Source: Cherax quadricarinatus
Taxonomy: Eukaryota; Arthropoda; Malacostraca; Decapoda; Parastacidae
Direction: 5' to 3'
Length of the DNA stretch: 64,000 nt
NCBI RefSeq assembly: GCF_038502225.1
Contig: NC_091301.1
Span: forward strand, 13,603,721-13,667,720
Shown here: positions 10,512 to 21,731 of the stretch, piece after piece
Layout: each line of letters starts with the position of its first letter
Numbering within the stretch: position 1 is the stretch's first letter
The notes under the pieces: generated by a model
The model's database searches: none
The model's input: the letters and a program-made list of their open reading frames with translations, nothing else
What the model was told of the DNA's origin: nothing
Position numbers and translations under genes: made by a program

Positions 10512-11126
10512 TGTATGGAAGCTTACCCAACCGTTCACCTGTGTCTAGGTCCATCCTCTACCCCTCAGTGTGAGAGCTGAGGCCGAGTGCAACAAACTGC
10601 CAATTAACTTTAGTTTAGGCGACAACTCTGAGTAGCTCTGAAAAAATGGGTTGGACAGGTACATGAGTGGGTGCGAGTTAGACCTGCCTAGCATAGGCCG
10701 GAAGTGCTACAGTATTCCTTCGTTCATAAGTACAATTGTGTAATATACAAGTCATACACTAGCACTGAGGCACACCCTTGAATAGAGAGTTCCAACTACA
10801 AAACATTACTACTTAAACTGCATTTTAAAAAAAACAGGGAGGGGGACAGACCAACTCTTATCCGCCACCAAAATAACCGAATTCAGTAATCTAGCCTCTA
10901 AAAAATGCATCGTCAATGACGTCTACAAAACCAGTATAACCAGCATACACAACATGAATCTGTAAATCTTACCTCTACACTTCTAATAGCCCGAGGAAAA
11001 AAGACAGAAAATTCTACGTAGAAAAAACAGAAACACACTAGGAAATCTTTGTTGTTGTGGAGCTTAAGGGTTGTGAGGACCGCGGGGCCGGACAACCCCA
11101 CATGGTAGGTAAGTTAAATAAGTAAG
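10512..11126. other. Inter-element spacer with a short repeat fragment
   Basis: At about 10620-10735 there is a fragment (GGGTTGGACAGGTACATGAG then AGACCTGCCTAGCATAGGCC) related to the dispersed repeat at 41.7 kb, in the opposite orientation. The rest has no recognisable gene. The last bases before 11127 (AAATAAGTAAG) look like the 3' end of an old family B element. Confidence 0.45.
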
Positions 11127-11137
11127 TTGATCCATGT

Positions 11138-11401
11138 GGACATTAGAACTGGGGTGGAGTGTGGGAGTGTCTTCTGAAGGTTCCTCAGTTGTTTATTGGT
11201 GGTGTAGGCCCTGTTTAGGCTCTGCTTCACATTCCTTTTTTTTTTCTTGTGTGCTTGAGTTGTCATTGTCTTCTCCATCAGGCGGTGTTGTGTGGCCCAT
11301 TTATGGGGGGTTCGACTGAGATGTCGTTCGCCCCCATAGGGAGGGACCCACCTCCTGTCTCTTCTTAGTTGACAGCTGTTTCACTACCGTCGGACCAAGA
11401 T
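11138..11401 (+). promoter_or_regulatory. 5' UTR of element C (likely internal promoter region)
   Basis: This lies between the TSD and the first in-frame ATG at 11402. I-type elements carry an internal promoter near the 5' end; no specific motif was identified here, so the regulatory role is from family knowledge only. Confidence 0.4.
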
Positions 11402-13843
11402 ATGGCTAGTGTGCCCCCTACTGGGATAAACAAACGGGCCCTTGAGGTTGACGACAGTACCAAGCCCTTGACTAGCCCAAAACGCCAACCCACCACTTGT
11501 CCAGACTATGTAAGTAAGTTTATTCAGGTATACACAAATACAGTTACATAGAATTATCATACATAGCAGCATATGTGTAGAGAACCTAGGATAACCCAAA
11601 AAAGTCAGACAGAGTGACTTATTTCCATTGGGGTCCTTTTATCTTATTATTATAATATAAAGGCTATAATATTTTCTTATTATTCTACAATGAAGATAAC
11701 ATCTTATTATCATACTAAAAAGACTATCTACTACACGAGGGTCATTAAGACTATCTACAATACGAGGGTCATTACTAGGAATAAGGTAAAAATTACACGT
11801 ATGTTAGCTAAAAAATAGAAAATCATTCCCCTCCCTTTCTGTAGCTACATTCATCAGACACCTTTTGGCACTCTTCTTGAACTGGTTCATGCTATGACTG
11901 GCTTTGACATGTGCGGGTAGTCTGTTCCATTCCTTTATTGCTGTACAATAAAAGGTGTTTGAAGCCTGGCCACTGACTGTGGGTACTACAAAGTTGTGCT
12001 CTCTCCCCCTAGTACTATGATTGCTTTGGTTCCCAACCTTGACAAAATTGACAGCAAGATATTCTGGACACTGTTTGTGAGCAATTTTATAAACATCATT
12101 TAGCTTCAGTTGTTTTACTCTGTCTTCAACATTCAGCATATCCAACTGCTGTAATTCATCCTGGCCTACATGTTCTCTTGGTCCCAGCCCCAAGATGAAT
12201 CTTACGATTTTGTTCTGAGTGATATGCAGTCTATGTTTCAGTTTTTTTGTCAAGGCAGAGTACCATGAAGAGCAAGCGTAATCCATATGGCATTGTATAA
12301 GGGCTAGACATAGGGTCCTGCGAGCCTCAGTTGGTAGACACTGTGCTTGTCTATACAGGAACTTCAGTCTGGCATTCGCTTTCTTTACTACACTGTTCCC
12401 TATCAATTCTCCTGACATGCATGGGTCAAAGGGGATTCCCAGATATTTTACTGATGAAACCAAAGTGATGGGTTCCCCAATACACTGAACATTAAAATTA
12501 TTTACCCTTCTCAGTTTATGTTTCGTGCCAAAGAGAATGGCTTCAGTTTTTCCTAGGTGTAATGATAGTTTGTTGTCTACTAACCATTTGCTGCAGGACT
12601 CAAGTTCCAGTGTTAAAACATTAGCACCTACTCACATTACTCCAGACATGACGGTGGTTCTTGTGCGTCCTAAGGATGGCGGTACGCCCTTCACCAACCC
12701 ACGGGACGTCACCAACGTCATCAGTGGATCTCCTTTCGGCAAGGCTTGCATAGATGGGGGCGTCCAACAACTCGGTAGGGGTGCAGCCCTAAGGCTCCGG
12801 CTCCATCATAAGTCTTTTCTGGCTAGAAATTTGCCACTAAATGCCATTCATGTCCTGGGTAGGTGGAATGTTGTCTGCTGGGAGGTCCGCTCCTCAATCC
12901 TCACAGCCGGCTGTTGTTACGGCAGAATTGGACTGATTTCTACATCCCTCTCAGATGAGGAGATCCACTCTGAATTGGTTCAGTGGGAGTGACGACTTGG
13001 GTTTGCAGGAGGTTTGGAGCCTCTCGAATCGTCCTATCCCATCTCGTATGGTTCGTGTATGTTTCTCGGGTGCTCTCCCGAAATTTGTGACTTTTGGCAA
13101 TCTAAGATTTCCTGTTCTTCATTATACTTTTCCTTTACTCCGGTGTCGGAAATTGTTTCCTTTTCGGGCATGGAGAGTTGTCTTGCCGTGGTAAAGTAAG
13201 ATGTGTGAACTGCAGCGGGTTTCACCCAATAATTAAAGACGGCATTACCTGTACCCGCCCGGCTTCATGCTACTTCTGTAAAGGAAACCACAAGGTTACC
13301 TCCCGGTCTTGCCCGGCATATCGCCAGGCTCTTGATTTGGCACACTCGGCCAGGGCCCAGTCTTGTTCGCTTGATGAATGTAACTCCTGCTTGTGGTCCG
13401 TAAAGCCAGTCACAGTTCGTCAGCCCCTGCCTCCTTCGCCTCCAGTGCCCCCCACTAAGGGAGTCTCCCCAACACCAAGACGGCCAGGGCACCTGTACTC
13501 CACAGCTGTGAGGGCTAATATCCCTGTTACAAATCGGTTTGGGGCTCTTGCAGACCTCTCTTTCCCTTTAGAGGATTCCCCCCCCCCGGGCAACATCAAC
13601 TCAGGGTGTCCTTGGACCCGGCTTCCATTGCGGAAATTATTGCACATGACCCCCTCGTCCACAACGCACGTCCTCCCGTCGAGGTGGTACAGTTCCCAAA
13701 TCGACTCGTTGCTCAGAGCCCCACCCAGTTCAGATGGACATCATACCCGACCCGGAGCCTCCCGTCTCGCAGCCGACTCTCCCTCCCAATTCTCCTCAAC
13801 CCCAGCCTCGGCCTGTCTCCACTCCAGGACCCTTCATGTCTGA
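11402..13843 (+). pseudogene. Element C ORF1 (gag-like, CCHC knuckles), split by insert B1 and frameshifts
   Basis: The frame opens at ATG 11402 (MASVPPTGINKR...), reaches ...TTCPD at 11506, and resumes at 12648 (MTVVLVRPKDGG...) once B1 and one TCCAGAC copy are removed. It stops at 12992 (...SELVQWE). Later gag sequence appears in other frames: a block near 13010-13090 (IPSRMVRVCFSG...) and then the knuckle region at 13178-13310 with CVNCSGFH and CYFCKGNHKVTSRSC, that is, CCHC-type nucleic-acid-binding knuckles. A Pro-rich tail follows. At least two indels break the frame downstream of 12990. The product would have been the RNA-binding ORF1 protein. Confidence 0.8.
11507..12640 (-). mobile_element. 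Family B LINE copy B1, 5'-truncated, inserted in C ORF1
   Basis: The minus-strand insert is flanked by TCCAGAC at 11500-11506 and 12641-12647. Removing it and one TCCAGAC restores the C ORF1 frame. The longest frame (12463-11804, 219 residues, no ATG at its start) is the C-terminal RT thumb and tail: KYLGIPFD, then YACSSWYSALTKK, then FYCTAIKEWNRLPAHVK. It lacks the catalytic RT core because of 5' truncation. The 3' UTR includes GGACCCCAATGGAAATAAG and ends ...GAATAAACTTACTTAC. A second copy, B2, lies at 26757-27385. L2/CR1-like by the RT tail. Confidence 0.85.
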
Positions 13844-14002
13844 AGGTCCCACTTTCTCACTCTCACCTGCCTGGGCTTTATTCCTTCATCCTATTCTCCT
13901 CCTGGTGAAGGAGGTGCTACATTCTTACCTCCAGGGCACCTCTTTTGTGACTGCATGTCTCTCGGTTCTCCCTCGCCTTATTGGGCTGCTTAGTTCACAC
14001 AC

Positions 14003-14983
14003 GTGAACCTTTCTCACCCCTCTGTTTTTCTTCTTTGGAACACACGTTCTGTACTGGGGAAGCTTCTGGACCTTCAGAGGTATCTGGCTGAGGTACAGCC
14101 ACTGGTGGTGGGTCTCTCTGAGACATGGTTACGCCCTCGACATTCTCTTCGGATGCCTGGTTTCACTGTTTACTGTAGGGATCGCCTTGCAGGGAGCGGA
14201 GGTGGCCTAGCTCTTCTTGTACGCAACCAGCTCCAGAGTATGGCCCTCTCTCTCCAAGCCTATGAGAGTGGAGTGTTGGAAACTCTGGCTGTGAGAGTTG
14301 CCTTGGGCACTCAGTGGTGCAACATACTCCTGATCTATAATCCGGGCAGGTCGGTTACACAAAGTGAATTTACCTATTACTTTGGACAACTCCATGGTTC
14401 TACGCTTGTGATAGGAGACTTTAATGCAAGGCACCAGTTCTGGGAGCCATCCATTTCTTTGGGATCGGTGAATCCCACAAGTAGGGCCCTGTTCCAAACT
14501 CTCCTCGCATCTCACCTTTTGCTGCTCACACCACCAGGTTTGGAGGCTAGAGTAGATCCTTATACCGGGCGTGTTTCTACCCTAGGCCTCGTTCTTGGGT
14601 GTGGATATTTTACTACAGCTACTGTTACTGTAGGCCATTTCATGGGGAGTGATCATCTTCCAGTCCTTACTTCTACAAATGAAGCCTTAGCAGTGCCAGT
14701 GATGGCAGTTCGTTCACGGTGGAAAATCACCCAGGCTGGTTGGACTAACTATAATCGGGCCCTTACTGATTACAGCCTGCCTCAGGACTCCTTGCTGGAC
14801 GAGGCTGTTGCGTCTCTGCAAGGGGCCATGCTTGAGGCGGGCTCGCATTCATTCTGTCTCTCCAGGAGCTTCTCCCGTTCATGCGCCCGGGTTCCATGGT
14901 GGAATGATCAGTGCCTCCGAGCAGTGAAGGCGCGTCAGACAACGTGGGCACAGTGGTGGCACCAACTCTCTCGGACTCAGTAG
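14003..14983 (+). pseudogene. Element C endonuclease domain (AP/EEP type)
   Basis: The 326-residue frame begins at a GTG, so the true ORF2 start is uncertain. The endonuclease blocks are visible: LLWNTRSVLGK, LSETWLR (catalytic Glu), GGGLALLVRN, GDFNARH (Asp and Asn) and GSDHLPV (Asp-His pair). This enzyme nicks target DNA to prime reverse transcription. The frame stops at 14983, before the RT, so the copy cannot make a complete ORF2 protein. Confidence 0.85.
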
Positions 14984-15329
14984 TTGGCCTACCGAAGGGA
15001 AGACGCTCTTTGTCGGCAAACCCTCCTCCAAGTGAAACGTACATCCTGGGCTTTATTCTGTTCTTCTCTTTCTTTTCGCACCTCTGCCAGTCAGGCATGG
15101 GGTTTCTTCCACTCCGTGTTGGGATCACGTTCTGTAAGTACTTTTCCCCTGCTGGGGAAAGGAGCGACTTCACTCTTACCCCAGGGCAAGGCTGAGACAT
15201 TTGCAAATTTCTTCGGTCCTATGCTTTCTCCTCCTCCTCCTCTACCCTCTAAGATGATCAAATGGGGCCCTTTGCCACCTGCCATACCCGAGGTTCACTG
15301 CCAGGTGCTGACATCTCCCTTTAGCTCCC

Positions 15330-16850
15330 ATGAACTGCAGTGGGCTTTTTCCAGGGGAGGACAACTTACCCTATTCATTTATACTACATCTACCTCCCTT
15401 CTGTACAGAAGCTATGCTGGAGATTTTCAATACCAGCTGGTATACAGTTGTCTTCCCTGATATGTGGAAACACTCTCTTCTGATTCCGATTTTAAAGCCG
15501 GGCAAGGATGATACCCAACCGAGCTCTTACCGGCCCATTGCTTTACTGCCCTGCTTGGGTAAGGTGCTGGAACGACTGATGGCTACTCGTCTCTCTTGGT
15601 GGATTGAGGAACATGGCCTCCTGCCTGATAACCAGAGTGGCTTCCGAGAAGGTCGATCCACCCTCGACCCTTTGCTTCAATTTACACAGCTTGCGCACAC
15701 TTCATTTGAATGCCGGGAGTTCCTTTTGGCTGCATTTTTGGACCTACGCAGAGCATTTGACTCTGCATCACACACAGCAATTGCTTTCAAGCTGGCTCGC
15801 ATGGGGCTGACAGGAGCTCCCCTCTGCTGGATGCGCAACTTTTTGCAAGGGAGGACCTTTCGTGTAGCAGTGGGTGGCGCTTTGTCCTCACCCTGTCCTG
15901 TATACCGGGGAGTGCCCCAGGGATCTGTTCTTAGCCCACTCCTTTTCTCTGTCTTATTGTCGGATCTCCCTTCCATCCAGGGAGTGCATACCCTGGTATA
16001 TGTGGATGATGTGGCCCTTATGTGCAGTGCCCTGGCTTTACTGACAGCACAGGAAACACTTCAGGGTGCCCTGCAATGCATAACATCATGGGCCACCACC
16101 TGGGGTTTGGAGGTTAGTGACACTAAGTCCAAGCTCTTAAGCTTTACTAGACACCGACTCCCCACTCTTCCATCAGTCTCATTGAACCAGATGCCAATCC
16201 CTTTGGTCTTCTCTCATCGTTGGTTGGGAGTCACCTTAGATGCACCATTCTTGACATGGAAGAAACACATAGCAGCCCTCCACCTCTCGTGTGCACATCA
16301 CATTGCACTTATGCGCCGGATCTCTGGCACCAAGTGGGGGGCAGATCGAGACCTTCTCTATAAGTTCTATATAGCTATGGTTCGCAGCAAGCTCACTTAT
16401 GCGAGTGAGGTGTATGGCTCGGCTTCTTCCTCCTCTCTTCATCGCTTAGACATTCTCCAGAATTCAGCCATCGGTAATATGCTGGGGGCATTCCCCTCCA
16501 CCCCTATTGCAGCCTTGGAGGCAGAGTCGGGGATAGTCCCTCTCTCGTCGGTGAGGACAGCGAGGAACTGTTTACGACTCCATCATATGGCCTCTCTGCT
16601 TTGTACTCACCCCTGTCGCCTCTCTTCACAGATGTGGGAGACAGCCTCTGTCCCCCCACGTTTGGCTCAGCCTTCCTTTGTAGCCAGGGCCCAGCGTTCC
16701 CTGTCCTGCCTTACTTTTCCTGCACTTGTGATGACTCCCTTCCCTCTCCACTCTCCGGCACCCCCCCTAGCTGGACCTGACACGATACATTCACCTGGAT
16801 TGGCACTACAGGAACAGGGACCCCCCTCAGTTAGTTGCATTTCTATTTGA
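15330..16850 (+). pseudogene. Element C reverse transcriptase domain
   Basis: A 506-residue frame contains LIPILKPGKD, SYRPIALLPCLGK, SGFREGRST, FLDLRRAFDSASH (motif A), GVPQGSVLSPLLFS and LVYVDDVALMC (YVDD catalytic box), then the thumb. The upstream part of the RT (SSHELQWAFSRG) is in another frame before 15355, so an indel separates it. The frame ends at 16850, before RNase H, by another frameshift. Confidence 0.87.
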
Positions 16851-16859
16851 AGAGTTTCG

Positions 16860-17757
16860 CTCTGTTACATATGGCTCTTCATTCTCCGTCTACACAGATG
16901 GCTCAGCACAGTCCTCCCCCCTTTCTACATCATCTGCGGCCTTCTTCGCTAATCTCTCCCTGCCTCAAACATGGCGGTTGGACCCTGCTCATTCTGTTCT
17001 GGCAGGGGAGCTCTTCGCCATTCACCAGGCTCTGGCTTTTGTCCTAGATCACATTCCCCCACAACCATTGGTTCTCTTCTCTGATTCCCAATCTTCCCTG
17101 GCACTTTTGTGCTCTGCCCGTCCACGATCACTGCGCGTCCTCGTCTGTCGGACACAATCTCTCCTCCTGCACTTCTTGCGGAGCCCAGGTTGGAGCATCT
17201 CCCTTCAGTGGGTTCCTGCCCATGTTGGAATCTGGGCAGATCAGGCAGTCTCCCTCGCACACACACTTCCTGCTGTTACCCCTCTTGCTCTGGGCCACAG
17301 TGATTTCACAAGGGCTGTTTGGAAGGAAATCCATCGTCAATGGCAAGAGGGCCTTGCACACTCCCTCTCTTCTTCGGCGTTGGGCTCTGTCCGAACTTTT
17401 AATGGCCCCTGCTCTTGGGCTAGCCATCCCAACCGCTCAGTGGACGTTGCACTGACTCGCCTTCGAGTCGGGCACTCATGACTGGCGGCTCATCTGTATC
17501 GCCTTTGGATGACGGACTCTCCGTACTGCCCATGGTGTCCCTCATAGCCTAAGACGGTGGAACACTTCCTGCTGTGGTGCCCACGTTATCACTCTGCACG
17601 GACTACTCTCTGTGTGGCCTTGCACACACTTGGGGTGCACACTTTCACTCTACTTGTCCTCCTCAACGGGAAGGGGTTTCGCCCTCTGGACCGTCAGGAG
17701 ATATTGGCTTGTACCTGCTCCTTCCTGCTGGCTTCAGGGTGTATCAGAGACATATGA
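16860..17757 (+). pseudogene. Element C RNase H and C-terminal Cys/His motif
   Basis: The translation shows VYTDGSAQSS (first Asp), LAGELFAIHQAL (Glu), LVLFSDSQSSL (Asp) and WVPAHVGIWADQAV (His and last Asp), the full RNase H1 catalytic set. After a stop near 17480, another frame gives PYCPWCPS and then TVEHFLLWCPRYH, a C-x2-C...H...C motif typical of the C-terminus of I-type ORF2 proteins. RNase H would remove RNA from the RNA-DNA hybrid. Confidence 0.82.
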
Positions 17758-17881
17758 TACATAGTTATTAGTCAAGACATTCTTCCACTTTGGTAGATAT
17801 TCCCTCTCCTAGCACTGGACGGCCGGGCTCAGTACGGCGTATGCTGTCAGTGGCCCTGAAACCCAACAAAAGAAGAAGAAA

Positions 17882-18160
17882 TTGATCCATGTATAGTTAC
17901 ACATATATAGTTGCATAAATTATCATTCGTAGCAGCATATGTGTAGATTACTTAGGATAACCCAGAAAAGTCAGACAAAGTGACTTATTTCCATTAGGAT
18001 CCTTGAAAGTAAGTAAGTTTATTTAGGTACTAGTACACATAATTAGTTACACAAATTATCATGCATAGTAACATAGGTGTTAATTACCAAAAAACAGTCC
18101 AAGTGACTTATTTCCATTGGGGTCCCTAGTCTAGATGAATAATTAGTTTCTTTTAAAAAA
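17882..18160 (-). repeat. Remnants of two family B 3' ends
   Basis: Positions 17882-18000 carry ATATGTGTAG, AGGATAACCCAGAAAAGTC and GTGACTTATTTCCATT, as in the 3' UTRs of B1 and B2. This is the part of the target B copy lying beyond element C. A second start, GTAAGTAAGTTTATTTAGGT at about 18006, repeats the pattern to about 18125. Neither has coding sequence. Confidence 0.75.
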
Positions 18161-18177
18161 GATACCCAGGCATTGTA

Positions 18178-19550
18178 TGTAAAATAGAAAGAGACAGGCG
18201 CTCCCTTTACAGGCGACGGAAAAGAATAACAGAGAGGCTAAAAGAGGCCAATATATCTGAAATGCGTAGGGAGACACAGGTCAGAGAAATAGCAAACATC
18301 GAACTAAAGCTAAAGGAATCTTATAGGAGACAGGAATCACGGGAAGGACTAAAAGTCATAAATGAAATCGAAAGAAACCCAAAGTATTTCTTTTCTTATG
18401 CCAAATCAAAGTTGAGAACAATATCCAGTATTGGGCCCCTACTTAAACAAGATGGGTCCTACACAGATGACAACAAGGAAATGAGTGAGCTACTAAAGTC
18501 CCAATATGACTCAGTTTTTAGCATCTTGTTTCTCATCCTCATATCTGACATAGACAAGGATGTCAGCCACAGCACCGTGTCTTCCTTTGCAGATGACACC
18601 CGAATCTGCATGACAGTGTCTTCCATTCCAGACGCTGCAAGGCTCCAGACGGACATCAACCAAATCTTTCAGTGGGCTGCAGAAAACAATATGAAGTTCA
18701 ACGATGAGAAATTTCAATTACTCCGACATGGTAAACATGAGGAAATTAAAACTTCATCAGAGTACAAAACAAATTCCTTCCACAAAATAGAGCAAAAAAC
18801 CAACGTCAAAGACCTGGGAGTGATCATGTCGGAGGATCTCACCTTCAAGGACTGTAACATTGTATCAACCGCATCTGCTAGAAAAATGACAGGATGGATA
18901 ATGAGAACCTTCAAAACTAGGGAGGCCAAGCCCATGATGACACTCTTCAGGTCGCTTGTTCTATCTAGGCTGGAATATTGCTGCACACTAACAGCACCTT
19001 TCAAGGCAGGTGAAATTGCCGACCTAGAAAATGTACAGAGAACCTTCACGGCGCGCATAACGGAGATAAAACACCTCAATTACTGGGAGTGCATGAAGTT
19101 CCTGAGCCTGTACTCCCTGGAACGCAGGCGGGAGAGATGCATGATTATATACACCTGGAAAATCCTAGAGGGACTAGTACCGAACTTGCACACGAAAATC
19201 ACTCACAACGAAAGCAAAAGACTCGGCAGACGATGCAATATCCCCCCAATGAAAAGTAGAGGTGTCACTAGCACGTTAAGAGACAATACAGTAAGTGTCA
19301 GGGGCCCGAGACTGTTCAACTGCCTCCCAGCATACATAAGGGGGATTACCAATAGACCCCTGGCAGTCTTCAAGCTGGCACTGGACAAGCACCTAAAGTC
19401 GGTACTTGACCAGCCGGGCTGTGGCTCGTACGTTGGATTGCGTGCAGCCAGCAGTAACAGCCTGGTTGATCAGGCTCTGATCCACCAGGAGGCCTGGTCA
19501 CAGACCGGGCCGCGGGGGCGTTGACCCTCGGAACTCTCTCCAGGTAAACT
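18178..19550 (+). mobile_element. Family A LINE copy A2 with internal deletion
   Basis: It starts abruptly inside the endonuclease-RT linker (AAAATAGAAAGAGACAGGCG), jumps at about 18523 from the end of the linker to just before the RT FADD box, and then runs to the family 3' end CTCCAGGTAAACTCCAGGT. Flanks on both sides (GATACCCAGGCATTGTATG and TCTGATTCCTCGTCTTGT) are contiguous at 28495-28540, which acts as a paralogous empty site. Confidence 0.87.
18262..19524 (+). pseudogene. A2 ORF2 remnant, 420 residues, RT core deleted in frame
   Basis: ATG start, uninterrupted frame. Residues 1-91 are the endonuclease-RT linker; from residue 92 (ILFLILISDIDK) the frame resumes just before SSFADDTRICM. 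About 0.73 kb is missing relative to A11, including motif A (TDFAKAFDKCDH) and SVPQGT. The thumb and C-terminal tail to HQEAWSQTGPRGR are intact. Without motif A the product could not be a polymerase. The open frame after an in-frame deletion is notable but probably incidental. Confidence 0.8.
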
Positions 19551-19589
19551 CCAGGTGTCTGATTCCTCGTCTTGTCGGTATTTTATAAT

Positions 19590-19606
19590 ATTGTAATAAT
19601 AATAAT

Positions 19607-19640
<34 letters not shown>
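19590..19640. repeat. (AAT)n microsatellite
   Basis: AATAATAAT units with two short interruptions, lying between A2 and A3. The equivalent tract beside the paralogous copy is much longer (29263-29625). Confidence 0.9.
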
Positions 19641-19641
<1 letters not shown>

Positions 19642-20742
19642 TTTATTTCTACAAGTACAATACATACAGGCCAAGTTACACAGACTGTGAAAGCCTTCGA
19701 CAAGTGCGATCACGGTGTAATAGTGCACAAAATGCTTGATGAAGGAATAACAGGAAAAGTTGGTAGATGGAATTAAGACTTCCTAACAAATAGAACACAA
19801 GGAGTAATAGTTAACAGAGTAAAGTCCCAGGCAGCTACGGTGGAAAAGCTCTGTTCCACAAGGCACAGTACTCGCTCCCATCCTATTCCTCATCCTCATA
19901 TCTGACATAGAGATGTAAGCCATAGTTCCGTGTCTTCCTTTGCGGATGACACCCGAATTGCCATGACAGTGGCCTCCATCGAAGACACAGCAAGACTCCA
20001 AGAGGACATCTTCCAAATCTTCATATGGGCCACTCAAAATAATATGAATTTCAATGAAGAGACATTTTAACTACTCAGATATGGAAAAGTTGAGGAAATT
20101 AAAACTGTATCAGGGTATACGACAAATTCTAACCATATAGTAGAGTGTAAAAGTAATGTGAAGGACATGGGAGTGATAATATCAGAAGCTCTCACCTTCA
20201 AAGTCCACAACAATGTATCTACTGCATCTGCTAGAAAAATGATAGGATGGATAATGAGAACCTTCAGAACTAGGGGACACCAAGCCCATGATGATTCTCT
20301 TCAAATCGCTTGTTCTCTCGAGGCTGGAATACTGCTGTACACTAACTGCCCCCTTCAAGGCAGGCGAAATTGCTGACCTGGAGAGTGTACAAAGAACTTT
20401 CACGGCACACATAAATACAATGAGGCACCCAAATTACTGGAGTCCCTTGATTTGTATTCCCTGGAATGGAGGCGAGAGAGATACATGATAATATACACTT
20501 GGAAAATCCTAGAGGGATTAGTACCAAACTTGCACACGAAAATCACTCCCTGTGAAAGCAAAAGACTCGGCAGGAGATGCAACATTCTCCCAATGAAAAG
20601 CAGGGGCGCCACGAGTTCATTGAGAGACAACACAATAAGTGTCAGGGGCCCAAAACTGTTCAACTGCCTCCCAGGATACATAAGGGGGATTACCAATAGA
20701 CCCTTGGCTGTCTTCAAGAAGGCACTGGGCAGGCACCTGGAG
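19641..20742 (+). mobile_element. Family A copy A3 (older subfamily), 5' part of a split copy
   Basis: After a short fragment TTTATTTCTACAAGTACAAT that recurs at 29628, the plus strand matches the RT from motif A (AAAGCCTTCGACAAGTGCGA) to the C-terminal tail, with many stops and indels. It breaks off at CAGGCACCTGG. The missing final part of about 140 bp is found at 26021-26163, after A4, so A3 was split by A4. About 0.8 kb is nearly identical to A8 at 29.6-30.4 kb. Confidence 0.85.
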
Positions 20743-21422
20743 TACACCTGGAGAGAGTTCCGGGGCTCAACGCCCCCGCTGCCCTGTATGTGATCAGGCA
20801 TCATGGTGGATCATGGCCTGATCAACCAGGCTGTTACTCTGGCCGCACGTAATCCAACATACGAACCACAACCCGAGTGGTCAGGTACTGACTTGAGGTG
20901 CCTGTCCAGCACTTGCTTGAAGACAGCCAGGGGTCTATTGGTAATCCCCCTGATGTATGCTGGGAGGCAGTTGAACAGTCTTGGGCCCCCTGACACTTAC
21001 TGTGTTGTCTCTCATCATGCTAGTGACACCCTTGCTCTTCATTGGGGGTATGTTGCACCGTCTACCGAGTCTTTTGCTTTCGTAGGGAGTGATTTTTGTG
21101 TGTGCAAGTTTGGTACTAGTCCCTCTAGGATTTTCCAGGTGTATATAATCATGTATCTCTCCCTCCTGTGTTCTAGGGAGTACAGGTTTAGGAACTTTAA
21201 GTGTTCCCACTAATTGAGGTGGTTTATCGCAGTCATGCATGCCATGAAGGTTCTCTGTACATTTTCTAGGTCAGCAATTTCACATCCCTTGAAAGGTGCT
21301 GTTAATGTGCAGCAATATTCCAGCCTAAATAGAACAAAAGACCTAAACAGTGTCATCATGGGCTTGACATCCCTGGTTTTGAAGGTTCTCATTCATTCTG
21401 TCATTTTTTTAGCAGATGCGAT

Positions 21423-21731
21423 GGTGGCCCGGTGGCCTGGTGGCTAAAGCTCCCGCTTCACACACAGAGGTCCCGGGTTCGATTCCCGGCGGGCGGAAAC
21501 ATTTCGACACGTTTCCTTACACCTGTTGTCCTGTTCACCTAGCAGCAAATACGTACCTGGGTGTTAGTCGGCTGGTGTGGGTCGCATCCTGGGGGACAAG
21601 ATTAAGGACCCCAATGGAAATAAGTTAGACAGTCCTCGATGACGCACTGACTTTCTTGGGTTATCCTGGGTGGCTAACCCTCCGGGGTTAAAAATCCGAA
21701 CGAAATCTTATCTTATCTTATCTTATCTTAT
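21423..21731 (+). mobile_element. SINE1: tRNA-derived SINE with (CTTAT)n tail
   Basis: The head carries an A-box-like TGGCCTGGTGG (21433-21443) and a canonical B box GGTTCGATTCC (21476-21486), the internal pol III promoter of tRNA-derived SINEs. A core follows (CTGGGTGTTAGTCGGCTGG, GTGGGTCGCATCCTGGG), then GGACCCCAATGGAAATAAG and TTGGGTTATCCTGGG, which resemble the 3' region of LINE B. It ends in repeated CTTAT. It interrupts A4 between GCAGATGCGAT and TGATACAG. Only AT could be a target duplication. Confidence 0.88.

Larger units (their letters stand above)
11138..17881 (+). mobile_element. I-type non-LTR retrotransposon C, near full length, with 11-bp TSD
   Basis: The element is bounded by TTGATCCATGT at 11127-11137 and again at 17882-17892. 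It contains, in order, a 5' UTR, a gag-like ORF1 with zinc knuckles, an AP-type endonuclease, an RT with YVDD, an RNase H with its acidic residues, a C-terminal Cys/His motif and a 3' end AAAGAAGAAGAA. Endonuclease-RT-RNase H order is diagnostic of the I superclade by family knowledge. Excluding insert B1 (about 1.13 kb) it is roughly 5.6 kb. Several frameshifts and stops make it inactive. Its target was an older family B 3' end: B-like sequence resumes right after 17892. Confidence 0.9.

Noticed and set aside
7330..10520. AGGTGT on both sides of A1 as a target duplication
   Set aside because: Six bases in GT-rich context, and the exact element ends are uncertain; this could be chance.
21423..21500. 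Possible functional tRNA gene (good A and B boxes)
   Set aside because: A cloverleaf is not convincingly closed, and the head continues into a SINE core and tail; the same arrangement recurs at 26.55 and 49.5 kb.
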